A DNA stretch of 64,000 nucleotides from Streptomyces longisporoflavus. GTDB lineage: Bacteria; Actinomycetota; Actinomycetes; Streptomycetales; Streptomycetaceae. Position numbers and translations under genes: made by a program. The notes under the pieces are model-generated. The model was not told the origin of the DNA, made no database searches, and saw nothing but the letters and a program-made list of their open reading frames with translations. Location of the stretch: positions 186,001-250,000 of the forward strand of contig NZ_BMTR01000010.1 of assembly GCF_014649775.1 (NCBI RefSeq). The letters run 5' to 3'. Of this stretch, positions 1 to 7,546 are shown one piece after another; position 1 is the first letter of the stretch, and the number at the start of each line of letters is the position of its first letter.

Positions 1-833
1 TTGTGCTTGATGGACGCGGCGCGCGCGAAGTCGAGCGCGAGCGTGGACTTACCCATGGCGGGACGGGCGGCGATGACGATCATCTGGCCGGGGTGCAGGC
101 CGTTCGTCAGCGAGTCGAAGTCGGTGAAGCCCGTGGGCACACCGGTCATCTCGCCGCTGCGCGAACCGATCGCCTCGATCTCGTCGAGGGCGCCCTCCAT
201 GATGTCACCGAGCGGAAGATAGTCCTCGCTGGTGCGCTGCTCGGTCACCGCGTAGATCTCGGCCTGGGCGCTGTTGACGATCTCGTCGACGTCGCCGTCG
301 GCCGCGTATCCCATCTGGGTGATGCGTGTGCCCGCCTCGACGAGGCGGCGCAGGACCGCCCGCTCGTGGACGATCTCCGCGTAGTACTCGGCGTTCGCCG
401 CCGTCGGCACTGTCTGCACCAGCGTGTGCAGATACGAGGCCCCGCCCACCTTGGTGATCTCGCCGCGCTTGGTGAGTTCGGCGGCGGCGGTGATCGGGTC
501 GGCCGGCTCGCCCTTGGCGTACAGGTCGAGAATCGCCGTGAAGATCGTCTCGTGCGCCGGGCGGTAGAAGTCGTGGCCCTTGAGCACCTCGACCACATCG
601 GCGATGGCGTCCTTGGAGAGCAGCATTCCGCCGAGCACCGACTGCTCCGCGTCGAGATCTTGCGGCGGTACGCGTTCGAAAGCGGTGCCTCCGCCGTCCC
701 AGCCACCTTCCCGGCCGCGGTCGTGCTGCTCGTCTCGGTTCCTGCCTCCGTCCCGGCGCTGACGGGAGGCGGGCAGACGGTCACTGGGACCGCTGTCGGC
801 CCAGGGGTCGTCCAAGGGCTCGGAAATACTCAC
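1..833 (-). CDS. dnaB: Replicative DNA helicase DnaB (5' part, cut by window edge)
   Basis: This is the hexameric replicative helicase that unwinds DNA ahead of the replisome. Only the first 277 residues are in the window. The N-terminal domain is recognisable (QDLDAEQSVLGGMLL near residue 40), and the RecA-type domain begins with the Walker A stretch ARPAMGKST around residues 255-263, just before the window ends. The first ~40 residues are a polar, Arg/Gly/Asp-rich extension. The chosen start is GTG at 833, with a GGGAGGTGG ribosome site just upstream. It reads away from the MATE gene across a 460-bp spacer that contains DnaA-box-like sequences. The DnaB-interacting DciA is encoded elsewhere in this window, next to recF. 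Confidence 0.95.
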   Translation of the reverse strand, partial: MSISEPLDDPWADSGPSDRLPASRQRRDGGRNRDEQHDRGREGGWDGGGTAFERVPPQDLDAEQSVLGGMLLSKDAIADVVEVLKGHDFYRPAHETIFTAILDLYAKGEPADPITAAAELTKRGEITKVGGASYLHTLVQTVPTAANAEYYAEIVHERAVLRRLVEAGTRITQMGYAADGDVDEIVNSAQAEIYAVTEQRTSEDYLPLGDIMEGALDEIEAIGSRSGEMTGVPTGFTDFDSLTNGLHPGQMIVIAARPAMGKSTLALDFARAASIKH

Positions 834-1293
834 CGGGCCACCTCCCTCACGTCCGCCGAGCGGACCTCGCCGTGCCCTTCTTTCTTACGGCACGACACTG
901 ACAAATGAGCGGCCCAACTCCGGTTCTGACGCGTCGGTTTTACGGGCTTTCCGAGGTCGGATCACGAGGGGGGCGCCGCATAACGGTAGGCCCGCGGCCA
1001 CCGTCAGCCAATCTGGTTATCCACAGGCGGTGTGGATGACGGGCGCGTTGCTGTGGAGAACTCCGCCAAACCTGTGTACGGCTCGGTGGACAGGCCTGTG
1101 AACAAGCACTCAGCGTTCTAGAGAAACCCACCCTGACCTGCGTCTTTCCCGTCCACTGGCTGTGCAGAAGAAAAACTTTCCCCACCGGCCCAAGATCCTG
1201 CCGAACAGCGCTCCCGAGTGTGCGCCGCTCGGCCATGAGTAAGGGTCTTTTGAGCGTTGCATCTCTTACCTGTGGAAGATTAGATTGGTGCCC
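834..1293. promoter_or_regulatory. Divergent dnaB / MATE intergenic region with DnaA-box-like sequences
   Basis: This 460-bp gene-free stretch lies between dnaB (leftward) and the MATE gene (rightward). It holds TTATCCACA at 1017-1025 and, on the other strand, TCATCCACA (1031-1039) and TTCTCCACA (1052-1060). A fourth weaker match, TCTTCCACA, is read on the minus strand at 1271-1279. These match the DnaA-box pattern, so DnaA control of one or both promoters is an inference. I saw no convincing ORF here. Confidence 0.5.
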
Positions 1294-2631
1294 ATGACAC
1301 AGGCTCCCGCGGCGACCAAGGCCGCTCGGCGACAGCATGACCGAGAGATCATCGCCCTCGCCGTTCCCGCCTTCGGCGCACTCGTCGCCGAGCCTCTCTT
1401 CGTGATGGCCGACAGTGCCATCGTGGGCCATCTCGGCACCGCGCAGCTTGCCGGTCTCGGCGTCGCCTCGGCGCTCCTCACCACCGCCGTGAGCATCTTC
1501 GTCTTCCTCGCCTACGCGACCACTGCCGCCGTCGCCCGCCGAGTGGGCGCCGGAGATCTCCAGTCCGCCATCCGCCAGGGCATGGACGGCATCTGGCTCG
1601 CCCTGCTCCTGGGCGCCGCGGTCATCGCCGTCGTCCTTCCCACCGCCCCCGCGCTCGTGGAGCTCTTCGGCGCGTCGGACACCGCGGCCCCGTACGCGAT
1701 CACGTACCTCCGCATCTCCTCGCTCGGCATCCCCGCCATGCTCGTCGTCCTCGCCGCCACCGGTGTGCTGCGCGGTCTACAGGACACGAAGACCCCGCTC
1801 TACGTGGCGATCGGCGGCTTCGTCGCCAACGGCCTCCTGAACGTCGGCCTCGTCTACGGCGCCGACCTGGGTATCGCCGGTTCCGCCTGGGGCACCGTCA
1901 TCGCCCAGTGCGCGATGGCAGCTGTATATCTCTTCGTCGTCGTACGCGGCGCCAGACGCCACGGCGCCTCCCTGCGACCCGACGCCGCCGGCATCAGGGC
2001 CTGCGCCCAAGCAGGCGCGCCCCTTCTCGTCCGTACGCTCTCGCTGCGGGCAATCCTCATGATCGCGACCGCGGTGGCCGCACGCCTCGGTGACGCCGAC
2101 GTGGCCGCCCACCAGATCATCCTGTCCCTGTGGAATCTGACGGCCTTCGCCCTCGACGCCATTGCCATCGCCGGACAAGCGATCATCGGCCGCTATCTCG
2201 GTGCGAACGATGCCCGGGGCGCCCGCGACGCCTGCCGACGCATGGTGCAGTGGGGCATCGGCGCGGGGGTCGTGCTCGGTGCGGTGATCGTTCTCGCCCG
2301 GCCGCTGTTCATCCCGCTCTTCACCGGCGACTCCGTCGTTCAGGGCGCCGCCCTGCCCGCGCTCGTGGTGGTGGCCATCGCGCAGCCGGTGTGCGGCATC
2401 GTCTTCGTACTCGACGGTGTCCTCATGGGAGCGGGCGACGGCCGTTATCTGGCGTGGGCGATGCTGGCCACGCTGGCGGTCTTCGCTCCGGTGGCACTCC
2501 TTGTGCCGGTCTTCGGCGGCGGCCTGACCGCTGTCTGGGGAGCGATGACGCTGATGATGGCGATCCGCATGCTGACGCTGTGGCTACGTACGCGCTCCGG
2601 GAACTGGATCGTCACCGGCGCCACTCGCTGA
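1294..2631 (+). CDS. MATE family (DinF-like) multidrug/toxin exporter
   Basis: This is a polytopic inner-membrane protein of about 445 residues, the usual length for a MATE transporter with 12 hydrophobic helices. The N-terminal IIALAVPAFGALVAEPLF and the following VMADSAIVGHLG are typical of helix 1-2 of the DinF branch. MATE proteins export cationic compounds using a proton or sodium gradient; the substrate here is unknown. The start is uncertain: TTG 1285, GTG 1288 and ATG 1294 are all in frame, and GGAAG at 1274 is best spaced for the GTG. It is a single gene, convergent with the rplI operon, and ends just before a parS palindrome and a strong hairpin. Confidence 0.9.
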   Translation: MTQAPAATKAARRQHDREIIALAVPAFGALVAEPLFVMADSAIVGHLGTAQLAGLGVASALLTTAVSIFVFLAYATTAAVARRVGAGDLQSAIRQGMDGIWLALLLGAAVIAVVLPTAPALVELFGASDTAAPYAITYLRISSLGIPAMLVVLAATGVLRGLQDTKTPLYVAIGGFVANGLLNVGLVYGADLGIAGSAWGTVIAQCAMAAVYLFVVVRGARRHGASLRPDAAGIRACAQAGAPLLVRTLSLRAILMIATAVAARLGDADVAAHQIILSLWNLTAFALDAIAIAGQAIIGRYLGANDARGARDACRRMVQWGIGAGVVLGAVIVLARPLFIPLFTGDSVVQGAALPALVVVAIAQPVCGIVFVLDGVLMGAGDGRYLAWAMLATLAVFAPVALLVPVFGGGLTAVWGAMTLMMAIRMLTLWLRTRSGNWIVTGATR

Positions 2632-2639
2632 CGCACACC

Positions 2640-2663
2640 CGGCTGTTTCACGTGAAACAGCCG
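2640..2663. other. parS: parS site in a 24-bp perfect palindrome
   Basis: The 14-bp ParB target GTTTCACGTGAAAC lies at 2645-2658, centred in a perfect 24-bp palindrome in the gap between the convergent MATE and rplI genes. ParB loads here and spreads to condense the origin region. Confidence 0.9.
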
Positions 2664-2676
2664 CAGCCGCGAAATA

Positions 2677-2711
2677 CGTTGGGCCGCACCCCTGAGGGGT
2701 GCGGCCCAACG
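2677..2711. terminator. Bidirectional hairpin between MATE gene and rplI
   Basis: A perfect 16-bp GC-rich stem closes a 3-nt loop between two convergent genes. There is no strong T-tract on either side, which is common for Streptomyces terminators. Confidence 0.75.
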
Positions 2712-2739
2712 GTTGTTTCAGCTCTGCCAAGCGAAGTGC

Positions 2740-3186
2740 TTAGGCGGAGACGACCTCGATGTTGACCTGAGCGGCAACCTCGGGGTGCAGACGCACGGAC
2801 GTCGCGTGGGCGCCCAGCGTCTTGATCGGCGAGCCCAGCTCGACACGGCGCTTGTCGATCTTCGGGCCACCGGCAGCCTCGATCGCCGAAGCGACGTCAG
2901 CCGGGGTGACGGAACCGAAGAGACGACCGGCGTCGCCGGAGCGGACGGCCAGACGGACCTTGACGCCCTCGAGCTTGGCCTTGACCTCGTTGGCCTGCTC
3001 GATGGTCGCGATCTCGTGGATCTTGCGAGCACGACGGATCTGCTCGACGTCCTTTTCGCCACCCTTGGTCCAGCGGATCGCAAAGTTCCGCGGGATCAGG
3101 TAGTTGCGGGCGTAGCCGTCCTTGACGTCTACGACCTCGCCGGCGGCACCGAGGCCGGAGACCTCGTGGGTGAGGATGATCTTCAT
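2740..3186 (-). CDS. rplI: 50S ribosomal protein L9
   Basis: L9 (148 residues) is a two-domain 23S-binding protein near the L1 stalk. The N-terminal MKIILTHEVSGLGAAGEVVDV with NYLIPRNFA is diagnostic. A long central helix follows, and then a C-terminal domain beginning about residue 75 (RLFGSVTPADV). It is the last gene of the rpsF-ssb-rpsR-rplI operon, 18 bp after rpsR, and ends at the hairpin shared with the MATE gene. Confidence 0.98.
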   Translation of the reverse strand: MKIILTHEVSGLGAAGEVVDVKDGYARNYLIPRNFAIRWTKGGEKDVEQIRRARKIHEIATIEQANEVKAKLEGVKVRLAVRSGDAGRLFGSVTPADVASAIEAAGGPKIDKRRVELGSPIKTLGAHATSVRLHPEVAAQVNIEVVSA

Positions 3187-3204
3187 TATTCGGTCACCCT
3201 TCCC

Positions 3205-3441
3205 TTATCGCGCGGTGGACGTGTAGGGCAGCAGCGCCATCTCACGGCTGTTCTTCACGGCCGTGGCGACGTCACGCTGGTGCTGCGTGCAGTTGCCGGT
3301 CACGCGGCGGGCACGGATCTTGCCGCGGTCGGAAATGAACTTCCGCAGCATGTTCGTGTCCTTGTAGTCCACGTACGTGACCTTGTCCTTGCAGAATGCG
3401 CAGACCTTCTTCTTAGGCTTGCGCACAGGCGGCTTCGCCAT
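3205..3441 (-). CDS. rpsR: 30S ribosomal protein S18, zinc-binding (C+) form
   Basis: S18 (78 residues) binds S6 on the platform of the small subunit. This copy has CAFC at residues 14-17 and a further Cys in TGNCTQHQ, the 'C+' zinc-ribbon version. Streptomyces often carry a second zinc-free, Zur-regulated S18 elsewhere, so this is probably the zinc-replete housekeeping copy (inference). It lies between ssb and rplI. Confidence 0.97.
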   Translation of the reverse strand: MAKPPVRKPKKKVCAFCKDKVTYVDYKDTNMLRKFISDRGKIRARRVTGNCTQHQRDVATAVKNSREMALLPYTSTAR

Positions 3442-3498
3442 GGTGTTTCTCCTGTGTGATCAAGAAGTGTGGGAACGGCCCACCCCTGGCCCTGAGGC

Positions 3499-4101
3499 CT
3501 AGAAGGGGGGCTCGTCCGAGTAGCCGCCGCCGGAGCCGCCGGAGCTTCCGCCCCAGCCACCGCCGCCGCCCTGCTGCTGGCCGCCGCCGGCCGGCGCACC
3601 GGTCGCCCAGGGGTCGTCGGCGGGAGCACCGCCGCCACCCTGCGGCTGACCGCCACCGGAGCCGCCGCCCCAGTTGCCGCCGCCCTGCTGGCCGCCGCCA
3701 CCGCCGCCGAATCCGCCGCCGCCCTGGCCACCTCGACCGGTGGTCTTGGTGACCTTGGCCGTAGCGTTCTTCAGGCTGGCGCCGACTTCCTCGACGTCCA
3801 GCTCGTAGACCGTGCGCTTGATGCCCTCACGGTCCTCGTAGGACCGCTGCTTCAACCGGCCCTGCACGACGACGCGCATGCCTCGCTGAAGCGACTCCGC
3901 GACGTTCTCCGCCGCCTGACGCCAGACCGAGCACGTGAGGAAGAGGCTTTCGCCGTCCTTCCACTCGTTGGTCTGACGGTCGAAGGTGCGGGGAGTGGAC
4001 GCGACACGGAACTTCGCGACCGCCGCACCGGACGGGGTGAAGCGCAGCTCGGGGTCATCGACAAGATTGCCGACGACCGTGATGACGGTCTCGCCTGCCA
4101 T
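3499..4101 (-). CDS. ssb: Single-stranded DNA-binding protein SSB
   Basis: SSB coats single-stranded DNA during replication and repair. Residues 1-110 form the OB fold (start METVITVVGNLVDDPELRF-like, read here as AGETVITVVGNLVDDPE). They are followed by a long Gly/Gln-rich linker of short GGGG and QQGGG runs and a DEPPF C-terminal tip, which recruits partner proteins. At 200 residues it fits the actinobacterial SSB-A type. It lies between rpsF and rpsR in the conserved operon. Confidence 0.97.
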   Translation of the reverse strand: MAGETVITVVGNLVDDPELRFTPSGAAVAKFRVASTPRTFDRQTNEWKDGESLFLTCSVWRQAAENVAESLQRGMRVVVQGRLKQRSYEDREGIKRTVYELDVEEVGASLKNATAKVTKTTGRGGQGGGGFGGGGGGQQGGGNWGGGSGGGQPQGGGGAPADDPWATGAPAGGGQQQGGGGGWGGSSGGSGGGYSDEPPF

Positions 4102-4181
4102 GGGGGAACCTCTCGGCGGGTTTGCTGCTGGCTGCTTTTGCTGCTGCTACTCGGATCCCGAGTACCGCTGAGCTGGGAAGC

Positions 4182-4472
4182 TCAGTGGGTCTCGGGACGG
4201 AGGACCTTGGTCCGGAGGACCGACTCGTTCAGGTTCATCTGGCGGTCGAGCTCCTTGACGACCGCAGGCTCGGCCTGCAGGTCGATGACCGAGTAGATGC
4301 CCTCGGGCTTCTTCTTGATCTCGTACGAGAGACGACGACGGCCCCAGGTGTCGACCTTCTCGACCTTTCCGTTGCCCTCACGGACGACGGAGAGGAAGTT
4401 CTCGATCAACGGGGAGACAGCGCGCTCCTCGAGATCGGGGTCGAGGATGACCATCACTTCGTAGTGACGCAT
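4182..4472 (-). CDS. rpsF: 30S ribosomal protein S6
   Basis: S6 (96 residues) pairs with S18 on the small-subunit platform. [16 protein letters not shown] and [17 protein letters not shown] are family hallmarks. The frame is open further upstream, but the ATG at 4472 has a near-perfect AAAGGAGGT ribosome site at 4482-4490 and gives the standard length, so it is taken as the start. It is the first gene of the rpsF-ssb-rpsR-rplI operon, whose promoter must lie in the 277-bp divergent gap. Confidence 0.97.
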
Positions 4473-4749
4473 GTGGAACCCACCTCCTTTGGACTCAGCG
4501 GCCACGGTCGTTCCGTGGCAGGAGGGTCGTGATGCGTACGCAACGGTATCGGCAGCCACTGACAATCGGGCTTCTCGATCAGCGGGCCGATCGTGAATCC
4601 CTGCCAGGGCATGGGCAGACACCGGTGCAGACGGTACACACTACCCGCACCCGGGCTTCCGGTTGAAATCCGGCGGCGGGCGGGGAGAATCTGTACACAT
4701 CGGGTGTGCATGGCGCTACGATGCGCCGCCTCACGCAGGAGGTGCCCTC

Positions 4750-5061
4750 ATGGCACAGACATTGCGACCGAACACCGCTGGTTCTCTCTTCGCCACGGAC
4801 GGCAAGGGCCATCCCATGCAGGACGCGCTGCTCGGCGTGACCCTGGTGCTGGGTGTCGTCGCCTTCGTCACGGCGATGTTCCACAACCTCCACCTGCTCA
4901 GCTCGTGGGCCGGCCTGGTGGGGATCGCCACGGGTACGTGGGGACATGTCATCTCCGAAACGACTCGCGAGCGCTTCGGCCTGATCCTCGGGCTCGGCGC
5001 CTCGGCGGTCGGCTTCTTCCTGGGCATGGCCCACGGCGGCCTCTTCGGCGGGCTCTGGTAA
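4750..5061 (+). CDS. Small conserved membrane protein, function unknown
   Basis: This 103-residue protein has three predicted membrane helices: about residues 20-40 (GVTLVLGVVAFVTAMF), 45-62 and 78-98 (LILGLGASAVGFFLGMAHGG). The N-terminus is short and polar. The ATG at 4750 is preceded by CAGGAGGTG, a strong ribosome site. It sits divergently from rpsF and upstream of femX. A membrane location is clear, but I recognise no functional motif. Confidence 0.8.
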   Translation: MAQTLRPNTAGSLFATDGKGHPMQDALLGVTLVLGVVAFVTAMFHNLHLLSSWAGLVGIATGTWGHVISETTRERFGLILGLGASAVGFFLGMAHGGLFGGLW

Positions 5062-5207
5062 CCGCCCCTCGACACCGCTGCCCGGCATAGGCCGGGGGCG
5101 TAGGTTCCGTACGCCCAGACGGGGCGCTCTCGGGGCACAGTAGGCTTCGGCGCGAGAGCCGGAGCCCCTGTACCCATGGGGACACACCAGCCCGAGGAGC
5201 GCCCCGA

Positions 5208-6329
5208 ATGAGTCTGACCCTGAGGACCATCAGTCGCGAGCAGCATCTGGCGTATATCCAGAGCCTGCCGTCGGCAAGTCATTGCCAGGTCCCGGCATGG
5301 GCGGATGTGAAGAGTGAATGGCGTTCGGAGAACCTGGGTTGGTTCGACGACCGGACCGGCGAACTCGTCGGCGCGGGCCTCGTGCTCTACCGGCAGCTGC
5401 CCAAGGTGAAGCGCTATCTGGCCTACCTTCCCGAGGGCCCGGTCATCAATTGGTACGCACCGAACCTGGACGACTGGCTGCAGCCGATGCTCGCGCATCT
5501 GAAGCGGCAGGGCGCGTTCTCCGTGAAGATGGGCCCGCCGGTCGTCATCCGGCGCTGGGACGCTCCCGCGATCAAGTCGGGCATCCAGAACCCCGAGGTG
5601 AAGCGTCTGCGGGACGTGGAGGCCTCGCACATCGAGCCGCGTGCCTTCGAGGTCTCCGACCGGCTGCGGAAGATGGGCTGGCAGCAGGGCGAGGACGGCG
5701 GCGCCGGCTTCGGTGACGTACAGCCGCGTTATGTCTTCCAGGTGCCGCTGGCCAATCGCTCCCTGGACGAGGTCCTCAAGGGCTTCAACCAGCTGTGGCG
5801 ACGCAATATCAAGAAGGCGGAGAAGGCCGGCGTCGAGGTCGTCCAGGGCGGTTACGAAGACCTTGCCGAATGGCAGCGTCTCTACGAGATCACCGCGATC
5901 CGCGACAAGTTCCGTCCGCGTCCGCTGGGTTACTTCCAGCAGATGTGGCGGGCCCTCAACTCCGAGGACCCCAACCGCATGCGGCTGTACTTCGCGCGGC
6001 ACAACGGCGTGAACCTGTCCGCGGCGACGATGCTCGTCGTCGGCGGGCACGTCTGGTACTCCTACGGCGCGTCGGACAACATCGGCCGCGAGGTCAGGCC
6101 CTCGAACGCGATGCAGTGGCGGATGCTCCGGGACGCCTACGCGCTCGGCGCCACCGTCTATGACCTGCGGGGTATCTCCGACTCACTGGACGAGACGGAC
6201 CACCTGTTCGGTCTGATCCAGTTCAAGGTGGGAACGGGTGGAGAGGCCGTCGAGTACATCGGCGAGTGGGACTTCCCGCTCAACAAGCTGCTCCACAAGG
6301 CCCTCGACATTTACATGTCGCGCCGCTGA
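5208..6329 (+). CDS. femX: FemX/FemABX-type lipid II aminoacyltransferase
   Basis: FemABX enzymes use aminoacyl-tRNA to add residues to the peptidoglycan stem peptide; Streptomyces needs one to attach the interpeptide glycine. The 373-residue protein has the two-GNAT-domain layout: QVPAWADVKSEWRSENLG at the N-terminus, the PEGPVINWY segment near residue 75, and KGFNQLWRRNIKKAEKAGVEV leading into the region where these enzymes carry a helical arm. The C-terminal GLIQFKVGTGGEAVEYIGEWD matches the family end. Glycine as substrate is inferred from genus biology. It is followed by an alanine-racemase-like gene, which supports a cell-wall role. Confidence 0.9.
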   Translation: MSLTLRTISREQHLAYIQSLPSASHCQVPAWADVKSEWRSENLGWFDDRTGELVGAGLVLYRQLPKVKRYLAYLPEGPVINWYAPNLDDWLQPMLAHLKRQGAFSVKMGPPVVIRRWDAPAIKSGIQNPEVKRLRDVEASHIEPRAFEVSDRLRKMGWQQGEDGGAGFGDVQPRYVFQVPLANRSLDEVLKGFNQLWRRNIKKAEKAGVEVVQGGYEDLAEWQRLYEITAIRDKFRPRPLGYFQQMWRALNSEDPNRMRLYFARHNGVNLSAATMLVVGGHVWYSYGASDNIGREVRPSNAMQWRMLRDAYALGATVYDLRGISDSLDETDHLFGLIQFKVGTGGEAVEYIGEWDFPLNKLLHKALDIYMSRR

Positions 6330-6419
6330 CCGCGCTGACCCGGCACAATTCACTGAGCCACAAATAGTCTTCATACCTCTGATACACCGCAGCCACGAGA
6401 AAGGTTCCGGGATCCGGCC

Positions 6420-7451
6420 ATGGCGCTCACGCTCTATGTCGACACCGCGCGCTGGCGGGCACACCACAAGCACGTGCTGGAGCAGTTCCCGGGAATCGTC
6501 CCGGTCTGCAAGGGCAACGGCTACGGCTTCGGCCATGAGCGCCTCGCGGAGGAAGCGACCCGCTTCGGCTCCGACGTCCTCGCCGTCGGCACCACGTACG
6601 AAGCCGCCCGGATCAAGGACTGGTTCAGCGGCGATCTGCTGGTCCTGACCCCGTTCCGGCGGGGCGAGGAGCCGGTGCCGCTGCCCGACCGCGTCATCCG
6701 CTCCGTGTCGTCCCTGGACGGCGTACACGGCCTCGTGGGCGCCCGCGTCGTCATCGAGGTCATGTCCTCGATGAAGCGGCACGGCGTGAGCGAGCAGGAG
6801 CTCTCACAGCTGCACGCGGCCATCGAGGACGTACGGCTCGAAGGCTTCGCGATCCACCTGCCGCTGGACCGCACCGACGGCTCGGACGCCGTCGAGGAGG
6901 TCATCGGCTGGATGGACCGGCTGCGTGCCGCCCGCCTTCCCCTGCACACGATGTTCGTCAGCCACCTCAAGGCCAATGAACTCGCCCGCCTGCAGCAGCA
7001 GTTCCCCCAGACCCGCTTCCGCGCGCGCATCGGCACGCATCTGTGGCTGGGGGACCACGAGGCCACGGAGTACCGCGGCGCCGTCCTGGACGTCACTCAG
7101 GTGGCCAAGGGCGACCGCTTCGGCTACCGCCAGCAGAAGGTCGCCTCCGACGGATGGCTGGTCGTCGTCGCGGGCGGTACGTCGCACGGCGTCGGCCTGG
7201 AGGCGCCGAAGGCGCTGCACGGCATGGTGCCGCGCGCCAAGGGCGTGGCCCGCGCGGGCCTCGCAACGGTCAACCGCAACCTGTCGCCGTTCGTCTGGGG
7301 CGGCAAGCAGCGGTGGTTCGCGGAGCCGCCGCACATGCAGGTCTCCATCCTCTTCGTGCCCTCGGACGCGCCCGAGCCGAAGGTGGGCGAGGAGCTGGTG
7401 GCCCATCTGCGGCACACCACCACCCAGTTCGACCGCATCGTCGACCGCTGA
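6420..7451 (+). CDS. Alanine-racemase-like PLP fold type III protein
   Basis: The 343-residue protein resembles alanine racemase. VCKGNGYGFGH near residue 30 corresponds to the PLP-lysine motif (KANAYGHG-type), and VAKGDRFGYRQQ around residue 230 aligns with the segment carrying the catalytic tyrosine of the C-terminal domain. The usual GYADG motif is replaced by GGTSHG, so substrate or activity may differ from true Alr. It lies 90 bp after femX on the same strand, which suggests a role in peptidoglycan or amino-acid supply (inference). A conserved paralogue without racemase activity is also possible. Confidence 0.75.
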   Translation: MALTLYVDTARWRAHHKHVLEQFPGIVPVCKGNGYGFGHERLAEEATRFGSDVLAVGTTYEAARIKDWFSGDLLVLTPFRRGEEPVPLPDRVIRSVSSLDGVHGLVGARVVIEVMSSMKRHGVSEQELSQLHAAIEDVRLEGFAIHLPLDRTDGSDAVEEVIGWMDRLRAARLPLHTMFVSHLKANELARLQQQFPQTRFRARIGTHLWLGDHEATEYRGAVLDVTQVAKGDRFGYRQQKVASDGWLVVVAGGTSHGVGLEAPKALHGMVPRAKGVARAGLATVNRNLSPFVWGGKQRWFAEPPHMQVSILFVPSDAPEPKVGEELVAHLRHTTTQFDRIVDR

Positions 7452-7473
7452 TCGCGGCCGGATCGGACACAGG

Positions 7474-7515
7474 CCGAAGGGCCGGGAGCGACAACCGTCG
7501 CGCCCGGCCCTTCGG
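7474..7515. terminator. Hairpin between the racemase-like and glycosyltransferase genes
   Basis: A 13-bp outer stem (CCGAAGGGCCGGG with its complement) continues into an inner GCGAC/GTCGC stem. It lies between convergent genes and probably serves both. Confidence 0.75.
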
Positions 7516-7546
7516 TCTTCCCTCGCCGCCTTCGCGGCCTGTTCGC

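Noticed and set aside
3..908. A 301-codon plus-strand frame over dnaB
   Set aside because: The minus strand reads as DnaB with N-terminal domain and Walker A; the plus frame is its shadow.
834..1293. A second replication origin beside dnaB
   Set aside because: Only a few DnaA-box-like sequences are present and there is no AT-rich unwinding stretch; the dnaA-dnaN spacer is clearly oriC.
3499..3740. Gly-rich repeats in ssb as a separate repeat element
   Set aside because: They are the normal low-complexity linker of actinobacterial SSB.
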